A stretch of DNA of 64,000 nucleotides from Listeria booriae (GTDB lineage Bacteria > Bacillota > Bacilli > Lactobacillales > Listeriaceae). The notes under the pieces were generated by a model. The model did no database searches. It worked only from the letters and a program-made list of their open reading frames with translations, and was not told the DNA's origin. Below are positions 27,565 through 37,990 of this stretch, in pieces. The stretch's first letter is position 1, and every line of letters begins with the position of its first letter. The position numbers and the translations under genes are program-made. Where the stretch lies: NCBI RefSeq assembly GCF_000766865.1, contig NZ_JNFA01000019.1, positions 333,305 through 397,304 on the forward strand. Reading direction: 5' to 3'.

Positions 27565-30500
27565 TTATTTGATTAGTTCTGCGGTTTCTTCTAAGCGCAC
27601 GGAAACGAGCTTGGAGACACCTGATTCCTGCATGGTTACACCGTATAAGACGTCTGCTTCTTCCATCGTGCCTTTACGGTGGGTAATAACGATAAATTGA
27701 ATATTCGTTTCAAACTTTTTCAAATAACGACTAAAGCGCGTCACGTTGGCTTCATCAAGCGCGGCCTCGACTTCATCCAAAATACAAAACGGCATCGGGC
27801 GAACACGAATAATCGCAAATAGTAAAGCAATGGCTGTCAGCGCCCGTTCTCCGCCGGAAAGCAAGCTTAAGTTTTGCAGTTTCTTGCCTGGTGGTTGTGC
27901 TTCAATATCCACACCGGTCGTTAAAACTTCTTCGGGATTATGAAGGATCAGTCGCGCTTGCCCGCCGCCGAATAGTTCTGGGAACACAATCGCGAACTCC
28001 GTTTGAATCGCCGTGAAAGATTCCTCAAACCGTTTCTTCATTTCCTCGTCCATTTCATCCATGACTTGGAATAAAGTTGACTTCGCTTCTAATAAGTCCT
28101 CTTGTTGGCCGTTTAGGAATTCAAAACGTTCTTTAATCCGCTCGAATTCGTCGATAGCACCAATGTTAACAACACCGAGTTCGTCGATGGAGCGTTTTAG
28201 TAGGCGGACTTTAGAGCGTGCCTGGTCAATATCCATTTCAGCGATGGCACGTTCTTTAGCCGCTTCAAAAGTTAAGACGTAAGCTTCTGATAGGCGGTCC
28301 AAACGATTTCCCACATCTGCGTCTAGACGGCTCATGCTGACTTCTGCCGCTGTTTTTTGCTCCATATAAAAGCTTGCTTGGTTATGTTTTTGTTGCAAAA
28401 CTTCTTCTTGAACAGTTAAGCTTTCTTGTAATTCCACACGTTTTTCGCGAAGCTGGTCGCGGTTTGTCGTCGTTGTTTCTTTTTCCTCGCGAGTGTTGTT
28501 GATCGTTGTCGCTAGTTCTTCCGTGCTAGAATGTACCGTTTCGATGTTGGTTTTTAGCATGGAGAGCTTCGATGTGATGGCTTCTTTTTCGACATAGTAT
28601 TCGCTAATATCGGCTTCAACGCTTGCCAGTGCTTGTTCTGCGGTTTGCAGTTGTTCGCGACTGACGGCCACGCGTGATTTCAGCGTCGAGTAGCTTTCTT
28701 GATCGCTTGCTCGGTTATGTTCTTGTTCTTTGCTTTGCTCGGTCATTTGCTGAATAAGCGCGTCTTTATCAGTAATTTCAATGGCTAGTGTCGCCAATTC
28801 TTGTTGCAATTTCGCTTTTCGTTCTGTTAAAAGTTCGACTTCGGAGTTGCCTTCTTCTTTTTCCATATCATAAATTTGCAACTGCTTGTTCGCCGCTGTT
28901 AGACGTTCTTCTGCGCGTTCTTTTTTACCGAGTAATTCGGTTTCTTGCAGGCGTAGTGTTTCACCGACAGAACGTGCTTCTTCTAGCTGTTCGCGTTTTA
29001 GTTGCACTTCTTCTTTTAGTTTCGTAAATTGTTTCTCTGTTTGCTCCACGGTTTGCGTCATTTGGGCAATCGTTTTGCTTAAGTTTTCTAGTTCATGCTT
29101 TCGTGTCATAATGGACGACTTGCCTTGCGCTGTTGCCCCACCGGTCATCGAACCACCGGCATTCACGACATCGCCTTCCAGCGTCACAACACGGTAACGG
29201 AAATTGACTAGTTTGGCAAGTGTGTTCGCGCCTTTTAAATCTTTCGCCAAAATCGTCGTACCTAACGCGTTTAAAATAACGTTCTCCACTTGGGCATCAT
29301 ACGACAACACATCGCTCGCGAGTGCCACGAAGGCTGGCTGTTGCTCCAATGCGTTTTTAGTCGCCACTGGAATTTGGCGTGGTTGAATCGTCGACAATGG
29401 CAAAAATGTCGCCCGTCCCGCTCGTGTTTGCTTCAAATAACTAATCGCATCGCGCGCCGCTTGGTCATCGCGTACAATAATGTGCTGCGCATTCGCACCG
29501 AGCGCTATCTCAAGCGCCTTCTGATAATGTTCCGGAATGTCCACCAGCTCCACAAACGCGCCTAGAATCCCGTTTAGCTTCTTCTTCGCCTTCAGGACCT
29601 CACGCACACCTTGGAAAAATCCAGCGTAATCATCCGCCAGTTCCGCGAGTGTTTCCTTCCGCGACTTCGCTTGCTGAATCGCTTCATACTGCCGGTACAT
29701 TTCCCGTTCCTGCTTCGTGAAAATCGCCTCATGTTTCGCCAATTCCTGCTGAATCGCCTGGTAATGCGCCACTTGCTCCGCCAACTTCTCCTGCATCTGC
29801 GTCGCGTGCTCCGTCAGACTCTCCACCGTCGCAATAATCTCATTACGCTCCGAAATATGTTGCTGATTCTCATGATCCAACTTGTCCGAGCGTCCTTGCA
29901 TCTGCGCCAACTGCCGTTCCAAATACCCAATATCATTGCGCATCGTCGTCTGCATGTGGCGTAGCTCAATATAATCGCTCTTCATGCTCTCGATTTTTTC
30001 TTCCGAAAGATTATCATACTCGGCTAGTTTCGCCTCGAGCGCTTTCTTCTCCTTCATGAAAACTTCGAGTGCCGTCTCTTTTTCTAGTTTCTCTTGGAGC
30101 AATGTCTGTTTTTGCGTCTCGAGTGTTGTAATTCGCGACTCGATTTGCTGCAAGTTTTCATGTAATGCCTGCTCGTTCTCATTGCTGTGTTTCTTGCGTT
30201 CTAGCGCCACATTCCTTTGCCCTTCCAGTTGCTCCAGGCGTTCCGTGACTTCAAGCAAAGCCGCTTGCGTCACTTCCATTTCGTGGTCAATCGTTGCCAG
30301 CGCTTGTTTTTGCGTATAGATTTGCGTTTCTTCTTGCTTAATTTCTGCTTGCAATCCCGCCAAAATTTCTTCATTCTTTGCGAAATCGGCTTTTTGCAAT
30401 GCCATTTTTTCTTTTGCGGCTTCAATTTCCGCGACGAGTAGCGATACTTCGAATTTCTCTAGCTCCTCTTGTTGGAACAAATAATCCTTCGCCACACTCG

Positions 30501-31125
30501 CCTGCATTTCTAACGGCTCTAACTGGCCTTCTAGCTCATACAAAATATCCTGCACGCGGTTCAAGTTCTCCTCGGTTTCGAAAAGCTTGTTTTCCGCCTG
30601 CTTCTTGCGATGTTTATATTTCAACACGCCCGCCGCTTCTTCAAAAATCGACCGCCGTTCTTCAGGTTTACTATTTAGAATCTCATCAATTTTTCCTTGG
30701 CTAATAATCGAAAATGATTCGCGCCCAAGTCCTGAATCCATAAACAAATCCACAATGTCCTTCAGTCGACACGATTGCTTATTAATTAAAAACTCGCTAT
30801 CCCCATTTCGAAAAATTCGCCGCGTCACCGACACTTCACTATAATCTAGCGGCAAAAACCGATCTTCGTTCTCAAAAATCAAGGAAACTTCCGCAAAATT
30901 AATCGGCTTTCGCGTATCACTTCCCGCAAAAATAACATCACCCATCCGACCACCGCGCAGGCTCTTAGCTGATTGCTCGCCAAGTACCCAACGAATCGCC
31001 TCGGTGATATTACTTTTTCCACTTCCATTTGGCCCTACAATCGCAGTAGTGCCCGGCACAAAATCAATTACCATCTTATCTGCAAATGATTTAAAGCCAT
31101 TCATTTCTAGCTTCTTTAATAACAT
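27565..31125 (-). CDS. smc: Chromosome segregation protein SMC
   Basis: SMC (1186 residues, the usual length) is the condensin ATPase. The Walker A head is at the N-terminus (VGPNGSGKSNITEAIRWVLGEQ), followed by a coiled-coil arm and a central hinge (about 510-670, with GGSMTGGA). A return coiled coil precedes the C-terminal head with signature LSLLSGGERALTAIALLFA and Walker B FCILDEVEAALDE. It lies between rnc and ftsY as in other bacilli. Confidence 0.98.
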   Translation of the reverse strand: MLLKKLEMNGFKSFADKMVIDFVPGTTAIVGPNGSGKSNITEAIRWVLGEQSAKSLRGGRMGDVIFAGSDTRKPINFAEVSLIFENEDRFLPLDYSEVSVTRRIFRNGDSEFLINKQSCRLKDIVDLFMDSGLGRESFSIISQGKIDEILNSKPEERRSIFEEAAGVLKYKHRKKQAENKLFETEENLNRVQDILYELEGQLEPLEMQASVAKDYLFQQEELEKFEVSLLVAEIEAAKEKMALQKADFAKNEEILAGLQAEIKQEETQIYTQKQALATIDHEMEVTQAALLEVTERLEQLEGQRNVALERKKHSNENEQALHENLQQIESRITTLETQKQTLLQEKLEKETALEVFMKEKKALEAKLAEYDNLSEEKIESMKSDYIELRHMQTTMRNDIGYLERQLAQMQGRSDKLDHENQQHISERNEIIATVESLTEHATQMQEKLAEQVAHYQAIQQELAKHEAIFTKQEREMYRQYEAIQQAKSRKETLAELADDYAGFFQGVREVLKAKKKLNGILGAFVELVDIPEHYQKALEIALGANAQHIIVRDDQAARDAISYLKQTRAGRATFLPLSTIQPRQIPVATKNALEQQPAFVALASDVLSYDAQVENVILNALGTTILAKDLKGANTLAKLVNFRYRVVTLEGDVVNAGGSMTGGATAQGKSSIMTRKHELENLSKTIAQMTQTVEQTEKQFTKLKEEVQLKREQLEEARSVGETLRLQETELLGKKERAEERLTAANKQLQIYDMEKEEGNSEVELLTERKAKLQQELATLAIEITDKDALIQQMTEQSKEQEHNRASDQESYSTLKSRVAVSREQLQTAEQALASVEADISEYYVEKEAITSKLSMLKTNIETVHSSTEELATTINNTREEKETTTTNRDQLREKRVELQESLTVQEEVLQQKHNQASFYMEQKTAAEVSMSRLDADVGNRLDRLSEAYVLTFEAAKERAIAEMDIDQARSKVRLLKRSIDELGVVNIGAIDEFERIKERFEFLNGQQEDLLEAKSTLFQVMDEMDEEMKKRFEESFTAIQTEFAIVFPELFGGGQARLILHNPEEVLTTGVDIEAQPPGKKLQNLSLLSGGERALTAIALLFAIIRVRPMPFCILDEVEAALDEANVTRFSRYLKKFETNIQFIVITHRKGTMEEADVLYGVTMQESGVSKLVSVRLEETAELIK

Positions 31126-31144
31126 GTCCGGACTCCTTTACCGC

Positions 31145-31834
31145 TTAGTTTTCGCGCAGTGCTTGGATGGCACTTTTTGCTGCATTTTGTTCTGCTTGTT
31201 TCTTCGTTTTGCCACTTCCCGCACCGCGTTTCTCGTTATTAATCGCAACGACAGCTTCGAACGCTTTGCTATGCGCTGGTCCTTTTTCATCGAGAATTGT
31301 GTACGTAATAACGACATCGCGGTCTTTTTGAACGATTTCTTGCAATTGTGTTTTGTAATCCACGGTTTGCTCGAAATGCCCGGCATCGATTTTCGGGAAA
31401 ACAACGCGCTCTAAGAACCGCACCACTTTGTCCATCCCTTGATCGAGGAACAATGCGCCGATGAAAGATTCGAATACGTCGGCAAGTAAGGCTGGACGGG
31501 TTCTTCCGCCTGCTCGTTCTTCGCCACGGCCAAGTCGGACATAACGCGAGAAATTAACCACCTCAGCAAATGCCACAAGCGAAGGTTCACACACGATCGC
31601 CGCCCGCATTTTTGTCATTTGTCCTTCTGCCATGTTTGGAAATTTCTTGAACAAATAGTGGGAAACCGTTACTTCTAACACCGCGTCCCCTAGAAACTCC
31701 AAACGTTCATTGTCTTCAATTTTTTCTTTGCGATGCTCATTGACATACGACGAGTGCGTAAAAGCCGTTTTTAGTAGCGTAATATCCGAAAAAGTAAAGC
31801 CGACACTCTCTTGCAATTCTTCCCAAAGATTCAT
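31145..31834 (-). CDS. rnc: Ribonuclease III
   Basis: RNase III (229 residues) cleaves double-stranded RNA, including rRNA precursors. The catalytic signature [14 protein letters not shown] is at about residue 40, and the second acidic site lies in [19 protein letters not shown]-terminal dsRNA-binding domain runs from [10 protein letters not shown] to [15 protein letters not shown]. The ATG at 31834 is used because of its GGAGGC site; five extra codons are open upstream. Confidence 0.98.
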   Translation of the reverse strand: MNLWEELQESVGFTFSDITLLKTAFTHSSYVNEHRKEKIEDNERLEFLGDAVLEVTVSHYLFKKFPNMAEGQMTKMRAAIVCEPSLVAFAEVVNFSRYVRLGRGEERAGGRTRPALLADVFESFIGALFLDQGMDKVVRFLERVVFPKIDAGHFEQTVDYKTQLQEIVQKDRDVVITYTILDEKGPAHSKAFEAVVAINNEKRGAGSGKTKKQAEQNAAKSAIQALREN

Positions 31835-31927
31835 ACGTAAAGCCTCCATTTCATTTTAGAAACACATCATAGCTTTATTTTCTAAACACCTAAAAAAGAC
31901 TGCTTAGAAAATAAACTTTAATGTGGA

Positions 31928-32006
31928 AAAAGAGGATGCCTGTCGTGCGCAGAATTTTTAACCGGATAACCCGTCTAAAACAGTCTGTGCTACCTAGACA
32001 CCCTCG
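31928..32006 (-). terminator. Long compound hairpin terminator after acpP
   Basis: On the minus strand GAGGGTGTCT pairs with AGGCATCCTC (10 bp with G-T pairs), followed by TTTTTCC. The ~50-nt interior can form a second stem (GCACAGA / TCTGCGC). It is longer and more structured than the other terminators here. Confidence 0.65.
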
Positions 32007-32031
32007 TTCATTTGATTAAAACAAGTCGGAT

Positions 32032-32268
<237 letters not shown>

Positions 32269-32289
32269 TTACTTCACCTCCCTCCAAGT

Positions 32290-32318
32290 ATTATATAGGA
32301 TTTCTTCGCATTCGTAAA
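32290..32318 (-). promoter_or_regulatory. Promoter of acpP
   Basis: Minus-strand -35 TTTACG (32313-32318), a 17-bp spacer and a perfect -10 TATAAT (32290-32295), 24 bp before the ATG. Confidence 0.82.
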
Positions 32319-32417
32319 CTATTAATTAAAAAAACCTAAGAAACCCAGCCCCACCAACAAAAAATCCAAGCACAAAAAATCATGTTTTAACGCCATTCAA
32401 ACTCCGTGTCACCACAC

Positions 32418-32541
32418 CAGCGCGAGCGAGAACAGCTTAGATCCTAGGCAAAGCCGAGCACCGGAGCGGAATGTACGATTTGTACATGAGCACCGGAGCA
32501 CAGGCTTTAACGACGGAGATGAGCTGTTCTCGCTCGCGCTG
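32418..32541. repeat. Nested inverted repeat between fabG and acpP
   Basis: Perfect 20-bp outer arms (CAGCGCGAGCGAGAACAGCT at 32418-32437, its complement at 32522-32541) enclose AAAGCC/GGCTTT (32450-32455, 32503-32508) and ATGTAC/GTACAT (32471-32476, 32482-32487). A 12-bp direct repeat GAGCACCGGAGC flanks the central palindrome. The right arm ends 1 bp before the fabG stop codon. No T run follows either arm, so it is not an ordinary terminator. Confidence 0.9.
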
Positions 32542-32542
32542 C

Positions 32543-33286
32543 CTACATTGTCATGCCGCCGTCAATTGCAACAGTCTGCCCTGTCATATACGACGAAACA
32601 TCACTAGCCAAGAATAACACAGCGTTTGCCACGTCTTCCACGCTACCGTATTTGCCTAGTGGGATTTGTGCCAGCATCGCTTCTTTTGTTGTCTCATCTA
32701 GCTCGTCAGTCATTTCCGTTGCGATAAAACCTGGAGCAACCGCATTAACATTAATGCCACGCGTTGCTAATTCACGTGCCGTTGTTTTTGTTAATCCAAT
32801 CACGCCAGCTTTACTTGCAACATAGTTAGCTTGCCCTGCATTCCCAGTAATCCCAACTACCGATGTAATATTGATAATTTTGCCGTAGCGTTGTTTCATC
32901 ATTGTCCGTGAAACAGCTTTTGAGCATAGGAAAACACCTTTTAAGTTCGTGTCGATTACAGCGTCCCATTCGTCGACTTTCATGCGCATTAAAAGGTTGT
33001 CGCGCGTGATACCAGCATTGTTTACCAAAATATCAATACGACCGTATTTGTCTACTGCTTCTTTAAATAACGCTTGCACGTCTTCTTCAACAGCGACATT
33101 TGCCTTCATTGCGGAAGCTTCCCCGCCTGCTGCTACAATCTCACTTACAATTGCTTCAGCGGCTTCTTGAGAACCATTGTAGTTAAAAAATACTTTGGCG
33201 CCTTGTTTGGCGAGTGTCATAACGATTTCGCGTCCAATACCGCGTGATCCGCCTGTGACAACGGCTACTTTATCTGTTAACGTCAT
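32543..33286 (-). CDS. fabG: 3-oxoacyl-ACP reductase FabG
   Basis: FabG (247 residues) is a classical SDR that reduces 3-ketoacyl-ACP with NADPH. It has [11 protein letters not shown] (cofactor), [14 protein letters not shown], the catalytic Ser in NITSVVG and [10 protein letters not shown] (Tyr-X3-Lys). Its start overlaps the fabD stop by one base (TAATG). Confidence 0.98.
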   Translation of the reverse strand: MTLTDKVAVVTGGSRGIGREIVMTLAKQGAKVFFNYNGSQEAAEAIVSEIVAAGGEASAMKANVAVEEDVQALFKEAVDKYGRIDILVNNAGITRDNLLMRMKVDEWDAVIDTNLKGVFLCSKAVSRTMMKQRYGKIINITSVVGITGNAGQANYVASKAGVIGLTKTTARELATRGINVNAVAPGFIATEMTDELDETTKEAMLAQIPLGKYGSVEDVANAVLFLASDVSSYMTGQTVAIDGGMTM

Positions 33287-34230
33287 TATTTTGCCTCCTT
33301 TAATTGTTCTGCTACTTCTTGAACGGAAGCAACGTCACCTGCTGCTAGGATGGTTACATCACGATTAATTTTTTTAATAAGTCCGGAAAGCACTTTGCCT
33401 GATCCGATTTCTACGAATGTGTCTACGCCTTGTTCGATAAGGTTGGCAACAATGTCCTCCCATAAAACTGGCGAATAGATTTGTTGTACGAGTTTTTCTG
33501 GAATCGCTGTTTTATCTGTTGTTGCTTGGGCGTCGACGTTTTGTACGACTGGAATCGCGCCGTCTTGGAATGTGACTTGCGCTAGTTCTGCACGGAAATC
33601 TTCGGCAGCTGGAGCCATTAGTTTGGAATGGAACGGACCGCTGACTGCAAGTGGCATGACGCGTTTTGCGCCTGCTTCTTTTGCTTGTTCGCCTGCTTTT
33701 TCAACGCCTGCTACTGTTCCTGAAATAACGATTTGGCCTGGGCAATTTAGGTTGGCAAGTTGCACGTCATCACCTGCTGCTGTAACGCTTTGCGTGATTT
33801 TGCCTAATGCTTCACGGTCAAGTCCTAAAACGGCTGCCATGGCGCCTTGGCCATTTGGTACGGCTGCTTCCATTAGTTTGCCGCGGCGATGCACTAAATG
33901 AATAGCGTCTTCGGCCATCAAGTAGCCGCCTGCAACTAGCGCGCTGTATTCGCCTAAGCTATGTCCTGCGACAAAATCTGCTTTGACGCCATGAGTTTCT
34001 AAGGCGCGCAAAATAGCGACACTCGTAGATACAAGGGCAGGTTGCGCGTTTTCGGATTTCGTTAATAACTCAATAGGACCATCCTTAATGATATCTGTGA
34101 TGGCATAACCTAATTTAGCGTCTGCTGCTGTGTAAACGGCTTGCGCTTCTTTGTATTCTGCTGCTACATCTTGTCCCATGCCTACTTTTTGTGAACCTTG
34201 ACCTGGGAAAACGAATGCGATTTTACTCAT
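33286..34230 (-). CDS. fabD: Malonyl-CoA:ACP transacylase FabD
   Basis: FabD (314 residues) moves malonyl from CoA to ACP. It has [14 protein letters not shown] at the N-terminus, the nucleophile in [14 protein letters not shown], the active-site His in [10 protein letters not shown] and GSGKVLSGL near the end. Its start overlaps the plsX stop by 8 bases. Confidence 0.98.
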   Translation of the reverse strand: MSKIAFVFPGQGSQKVGMGQDVAAEYKEAQAVYTAADAKLGYAITDIIKDGPIELLTKSENAQPALVSTSVAILRALETHGVKADFVAGHSLGEYSALVAGGYLMAEDAIHLVHRRGKLMEAAVPNGQGAMAAVLGLDREALGKITQSVTAAGDDVQLANLNCPGQIVISGTVAGVEKAGEQAKEAGAKRVMPLAVSGPFHSKLMAPAAEDFRAELAQVTFQDGAIPVVQNVDAQATTDKTAIPEKLVQQIYSPVLWEDIVANLIEQGVDTFVEIGSGKVLSGLIKKINRDVTILAAGDVASVQEVAEQLKEAK

Positions 34231-35260
34231 TGTTTGTTCCTCCTTGATTTGCTTCTTCTGCTTCTGCGCGTAAATGACCGCTTGCCACTTCGCTCTTAAT
34301 TGTTTCTACGACTTGTTTCTCAACCATGTCACGAGCTTGGCGGATAGTTGTAAAAATACCGTTGGCGTTTGATGAGCCATGGGCTTTAATGACTGGGGCT
34401 TGGACGCCGAATAGGCAAGCTCCGCCGTATTCGCTGTAGTCCATTTTTGCTTTTAGTTCCATCAAATCTTTTTTCAGGAAAGAGGCAGCGATTTTATTTT
34501 TGAAGCCGTTTAAAAGGCTCATTTTCATAAGGCTAAAGAAGGCTCCGGCTGTTCCTTCGATGGATTTGAGTACCATGTTGCCAGTGAAACCGTCTGTAAC
34601 AATGACATCTGCTACGTCCATCATTAAATCGCGAGCTTCGACATTACCGACAAAATGGTATGCTTTCTGATTTTTCATTAGTTCGAAAGCGCGTTTCGTC
34701 AGGTCATTTCCTTTTGCTTCTTCGGTTCCGATGTTTAGTAAGGCAACGCGAGGTTTCTCGATTTTACGAACGTTTTCTGCGTAAACCGAACCCATTAAGC
34801 CAAATTGTAGTAAATGTTCGGGTTTCGCATCGGAATTGGCACCTAAATCCAGCATAACAAAGCCTTTTCCTGTTACGGTTGGCAAGGTTGGAGCGAGCGC
34901 TGGACGGTCAATGCCTTTGATACGGCCAACAACGAACAGTCCCGTGGCCATTAATGCACCAGTGTTTCCAGCTGAAATACACGCGTCTGCTTCGCCATCT
35001 TTCACTGCTTGTGCGGCTAAAACCATGGATGCTCTTTTTTTACGTTTTACGGCACGGACTGGCTCATCGTCGCTTTCGATTTTTTCGTCTGTATGTACGA
35101 TTGTGATGCGGGTTTTGTCAGCCAGGTATTCATTGATTTTTACTTCATCACCAAAAAGCAGGAATTCTACATCTTTATATTGTGCAGCGGCTTTCATGAC
35201 ACCTAATACGATTTCTTTTGGTGCGTTGTCGCCGCCCATTGCATCTATTGCAATTTTCAT
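34223..35260 (-). CDS. plsX: Phosphate acyltransferase PlsX
   Basis: PlsX (345 residues) makes acyl-phosphate from acyl-ACP for phospholipid synthesis. The family start [12 protein letters not shown] and the segments [12 protein letters not shown] and [11 protein letters not shown] are present. The ATG overlaps the fapR stop by four bases (ATGA), so the two are coupled. Confidence 0.98.
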   Translation of the reverse strand: MKIAIDAMGGDNAPKEIVLGVMKAAAQYKDVEFLLFGDEVKINEYLADKTRITIVHTDEKIESDDEPVRAVKRKKRASMVLAAQAVKDGEADACISAGNTGALMATGLFVVGRIKGIDRPALAPTLPTVTGKGFVMLDLGANSDAKPEHLLQFGLMGSVYAENVRKIEKPRVALLNIGTEEAKGNDLTKRAFELMKNQKAYHFVGNVEARDLMMDVADVIVTDGFTGNMVLKSIEGTAGAFFSLMKMSLLNGFKNKIAASFLKKDLMELKAKMDYSEYGGACLFGVQAPVIKAHGSSNANGIFTTIRQARDMVEKQVVETIKSEVASGHLRAEAEEANQGGTNNE

Positions 35261-35847
35261 TTCACTTCAGTCCTTTTACTTTTTTCCGTCGTGTGGTACA
35301 TTTCGAATTTACCTTTTAGTACCACTTCATCGCCGACGTAGCTGTTTACATCTACTATTGTAATCGATCTACTATCTCGTTGGTCGCGCACTTTGGCTTT
35401 GGCTATGACGCGCTCGCCTTCTTTAACAGAATGAATAAACCGTACCGTGGCTTGTGTCGTCAGTGCCAAATCGTTTGGAATAATAGCAGTGGCCAGTGAG
35501 TTCGCTTGGGCAAACAAATGATGTCCACGGGCAATTTTATTCCGTTGAAAAACATGCTCTGGTCCAACTTCAAAAATCGAAATGGCGCCTTTGTTTAATT
35601 CAATATCAATGATTTCTCCGATAACTTCTTCGATTGGAAGAGAGCGAACTGCATCGGCATAGTTTTCGGAGGCAACGTGTTTGATTCGCTCGCGTAGTTC
35701 GGGAATTGCTAATGCAACGCGGTCTAGGCGCACCGTTTGAACGCTGACTTGGAATTTCTGGGCCAGTTGTTCGTCGGTGATAAACGGGTTCTCTTCAATC
35801 GCTTGAACTAATCGCGTCTGCCTTTCTTTTTTAGGGTACTTTTTCAT
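35257..35847 (-). CDS. fapR: Fatty acid and phospholipid regulator FapR
   Basis: FapR (196 residues) represses lipid synthesis genes until malonyl-CoA binds. An N-terminal helix-turn-helix of DeoR type ([24 protein letters not shown]) is joined to a hot-dog domain ([25 protein letters not shown]). The ATG at 35847 behind a GAGGAA site is preferred over an upstream start at 35868. A FapR box in its own promoter indicates autoregulation of the operon. Confidence 0.97.
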   Translation of the reverse strand: MKKYPKKERQTRLVQAIEENPFITDEQLAQKFQVSVQTVRLDRVALAIPELRERIKHVASENYADAVRSLPIEEVIGEIIDIELNKGAISIFEVGPEHVFQRNKIARGHHLFAQANSLATAIIPNDLALTTQATVRFIHSVKEGERVIAKAKVRDQRDSRSITIVDVNSYVGDEVVLKGKFEMYHTTEKSKRTEVK

Positions 35848-35876
35848 CCGAATTCCTCTCGCTTCCACTCATTGTT

Positions 35877-35926
35877 TTAATACCAGATACTAAGAGTAAT
35901 ATATAAAAAATGCTAACAATATGCAA
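35877..35926 (-). promoter_or_regulatory. fapR operon promoter with FapR operator
   Basis: Minus-strand -35 TTGCAT (35921-35926), a 17-bp spacer and -10 TATATT (35898-35903). A 17-bp near-palindrome TTAGTATCTGGTATTAA (35877-35893) follows and matches the known FapR box pattern. It covers the expected transcription start. Confidence 0.88.
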
Positions 35927-35941
35927 GTTATACGGCTGTGG

Positions 35942-37990
35942 TTAGTCTAATTTCTGTTCGCCAAAAACGCCATTTGCTTCTAAAAAAGCGCGTAATGGAG
36001 CGTATTCTTCTGTTTCTAGGAAGCCTTCGTGGTAAATGATGTCGACAGCGTCTTGCCTTGCGATTTCTAACACGCGGTAATCGTGCACCATGTCGGCCAC
36101 TTTGAATTCTGGGATACCGCTTTGTTTTTTGCCGAAAAAGTCACCTGGGCCACGCAATTCTAAATCGCGCTCGCTAACAACGAAGCCGTCATTGGTCTCG
36201 GTCATAATGGTCATGCGTTCTTTACCGACTTCTGTTTTCGGATCAGCGATGAGGACGCAGTAAGATTGTTCGGCGCCACGCCCGACACGGCCGCGAAGTT
36301 GGTGCAGTTGTGCTAAACCGAAACGATCCGCGTCATAAATAACCATCATGGTCGCATTTGGCACATTTACGCCAACTTCTACAACGGTTGTGGAGACGAG
36401 ACAATCGATTTTGTGGTCGTTGAAGTCACGCATAATTTGGTCTTTATCTGCGGGTAACAATTTGCCGTGCATGAGGCCCGCGGAGTGTTTGCCGTTCCAT
36501 TTGCCGTTTAGAATATTGTAGACATCGATGGCGTTTTGGACATCTAGTTTTTCTGATTCTTCGATGAGCGGGCAAATAACGTAGGCTTGTCGTCCTTTTA
36601 GGATTTCTTGTTCGATGAAACCGATGACGCGGTCTAACATTTGGTGTTTCACCCAGTACGTCTCGATTTGTTTACGCCCAGCCGGCAATTCATCAATGAT
36701 AGACACGTCCATTTCGCCAAAAGCAGTGATGGCAAGTGTCCGCGGAATCGGTGTGGCTGTCATGAAAAGGACGTCTGGATAGGTGCCTTTTTCTCGTAAC
36801 ACGCGACGTTGTTCGACGCCGAAGCGGTGTTGTTCGTCGGTGATGACGAGGCCGAGCTTTTGAAACACGACTTCTTCTTGAATGAGGGCGTGTGTGCCGA
36901 CGAGGACATCGATTTGCCCGTCTGCAAGAAGGGCTAGCATTTCGCGACGGCGTTTTCCTTTGACGCTACTGGTAAGCAATCCGACGGTGACATCGAATGG
37001 TTGGAGTAAGTCGACAAGCGAGTTGGCGTGCTGCTCGGCTAGGATTTCGGTCGGGACCATCAAGGCGCCTTGGAAGCCGCTTTTGGCTGCTGCGTATAGT
37101 GCGATGGAGGCCACGACGGTTTTTCCTGATCCAACGTCGCCTTGTAATAGCCGATTCATATGGAAATGCGATTTCATGTCGCCGCATATTTCGTTGACTA
37201 CGCGTTTTTGTGCGTCGGTTAGCGGGAATGGCAGGCTTTCGATGTAGTGACGCAGATCATTCACGTCGTAGTCGATTGAGACGCCACCTGAGCGCTCGCG
37301 TTCAATTTTTCGGAATAGCTGCATCTTGAGTTGGAATAGCAGGAATTCTTCGTACACCATGCGACGCCGTGCTTGTTTCAGATCTTCTGGGTTTTTTGGA
37401 AAGTGTAAGAACTGGACGGCTTCTTTGCGCGAAATCAGTTGGTATTTTTGCAACCATTTTTCTGGCAAAATTTCAACGATGTCATCGCCGTATGTATCGA
37501 ATGCCGCGACGGTGAATTTAAGAAGTGTTTTATTGCGGATGGTGCCTTTGAGACGGTATACGCCTTCTAGTGCTTCTTCTGCGGTTTGGTGGCCTTTTTT
37601 GTATTTGCTAGCTGTAATTTGGGCGCGGCCTTTATCCCATTTCCCAGAAATAGTTACTTCGTCGCCAACTGCCAATTTTCCTTTTATGTATGGTTGGTTA
37701 AAAAAATCGACTTTGACGACTTGATGACCGGAGGCAACGCGAAAAGACAGCTTGGATTTCTTTCTTCCGTAATAGGCTAAAGTAGGCTCGGTCAGGACTT
37801 CTCCTTGCACCGTCACCCGTTCTTCATGCGCTACTTCGGACAAATCCCGCAAGCGATAATCTTCATATCGATACGGGAAATTAAAAAGTAAATCGGCAAC
37901 TGTCTCTATATCTAATTCTTTTAATGTTTTCGCGGTTTCAGCACCGACGCCTTTAACATCAGTGACTGGAATTTCATTCAGATTCTTCAC
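35942..37990 (-). CDS. recG: ATP-dependent DNA helicase RecG
   Basis: RecG (682 residues) remodels stalled forks and Holliday junctions. An N-terminal helix-hairpin element (VKGVGAETAKTLKELDI) leads to the wedge OB domain, then helicase motifs GDVGSGKTVVA (I), ITDEQHRFG (II), TATPIPRT (III) and the C-terminal QLRGRVGRG (VI). I use the GTG at 37990, which gives the normal family length and overlaps the end of sdaAA; a TTG eight codons upstream has no ribosome site. Confidence 0.96.
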   Translation of the reverse strand: MKNLNEIPVTDVKGVGAETAKTLKELDIETVADLLFNFPYRYEDYRLRDLSEVAHEERVTVQGEVLTEPTLAYYGRKKSKLSFRVASGHQVVKVDFFNQPYIKGKLAVGDEVTISGKWDKGRAQITASKYKKGHQTAEEALEGVYRLKGTIRNKTLLKFTVAAFDTYGDDIVEILPEKWLQKYQLISRKEAVQFLHFPKNPEDLKQARRRMVYEEFLLFQLKMQLFRKIERERSGGVSIDYDVNDLRHYIESLPFPLTDAQKRVVNEICGDMKSHFHMNRLLQGDVGSGKTVVASIALYAAAKSGFQGALMVPTEILAEQHANSLVDLLQPFDVTVGLLTSSVKGKRRREMLALLADGQIDVLVGTHALIQEEVVFQKLGLVITDEQHRFGVEQRRVLREKGTYPDVLFMTATPIPRTLAITAFGEMDVSIIDELPAGRKQIETYWVKHQMLDRVIGFIEQEILKGRQAYVICPLIEESEKLDVQNAIDVYNILNGKWNGKHSAGLMHGKLLPADKDQIMRDFNDHKIDCLVSTTVVEVGVNVPNATMMVIYDADRFGLAQLHQLRGRVGRGAEQSYCVLIADPKTEVGKERMTIMTETNDGFVVSERDLELRGPGDFFGKKQSGIPEFKVADMVHDYRVLEIARQDAVDIIYHEGFLETEEYAPLRAFLEANGVFGEQKLD

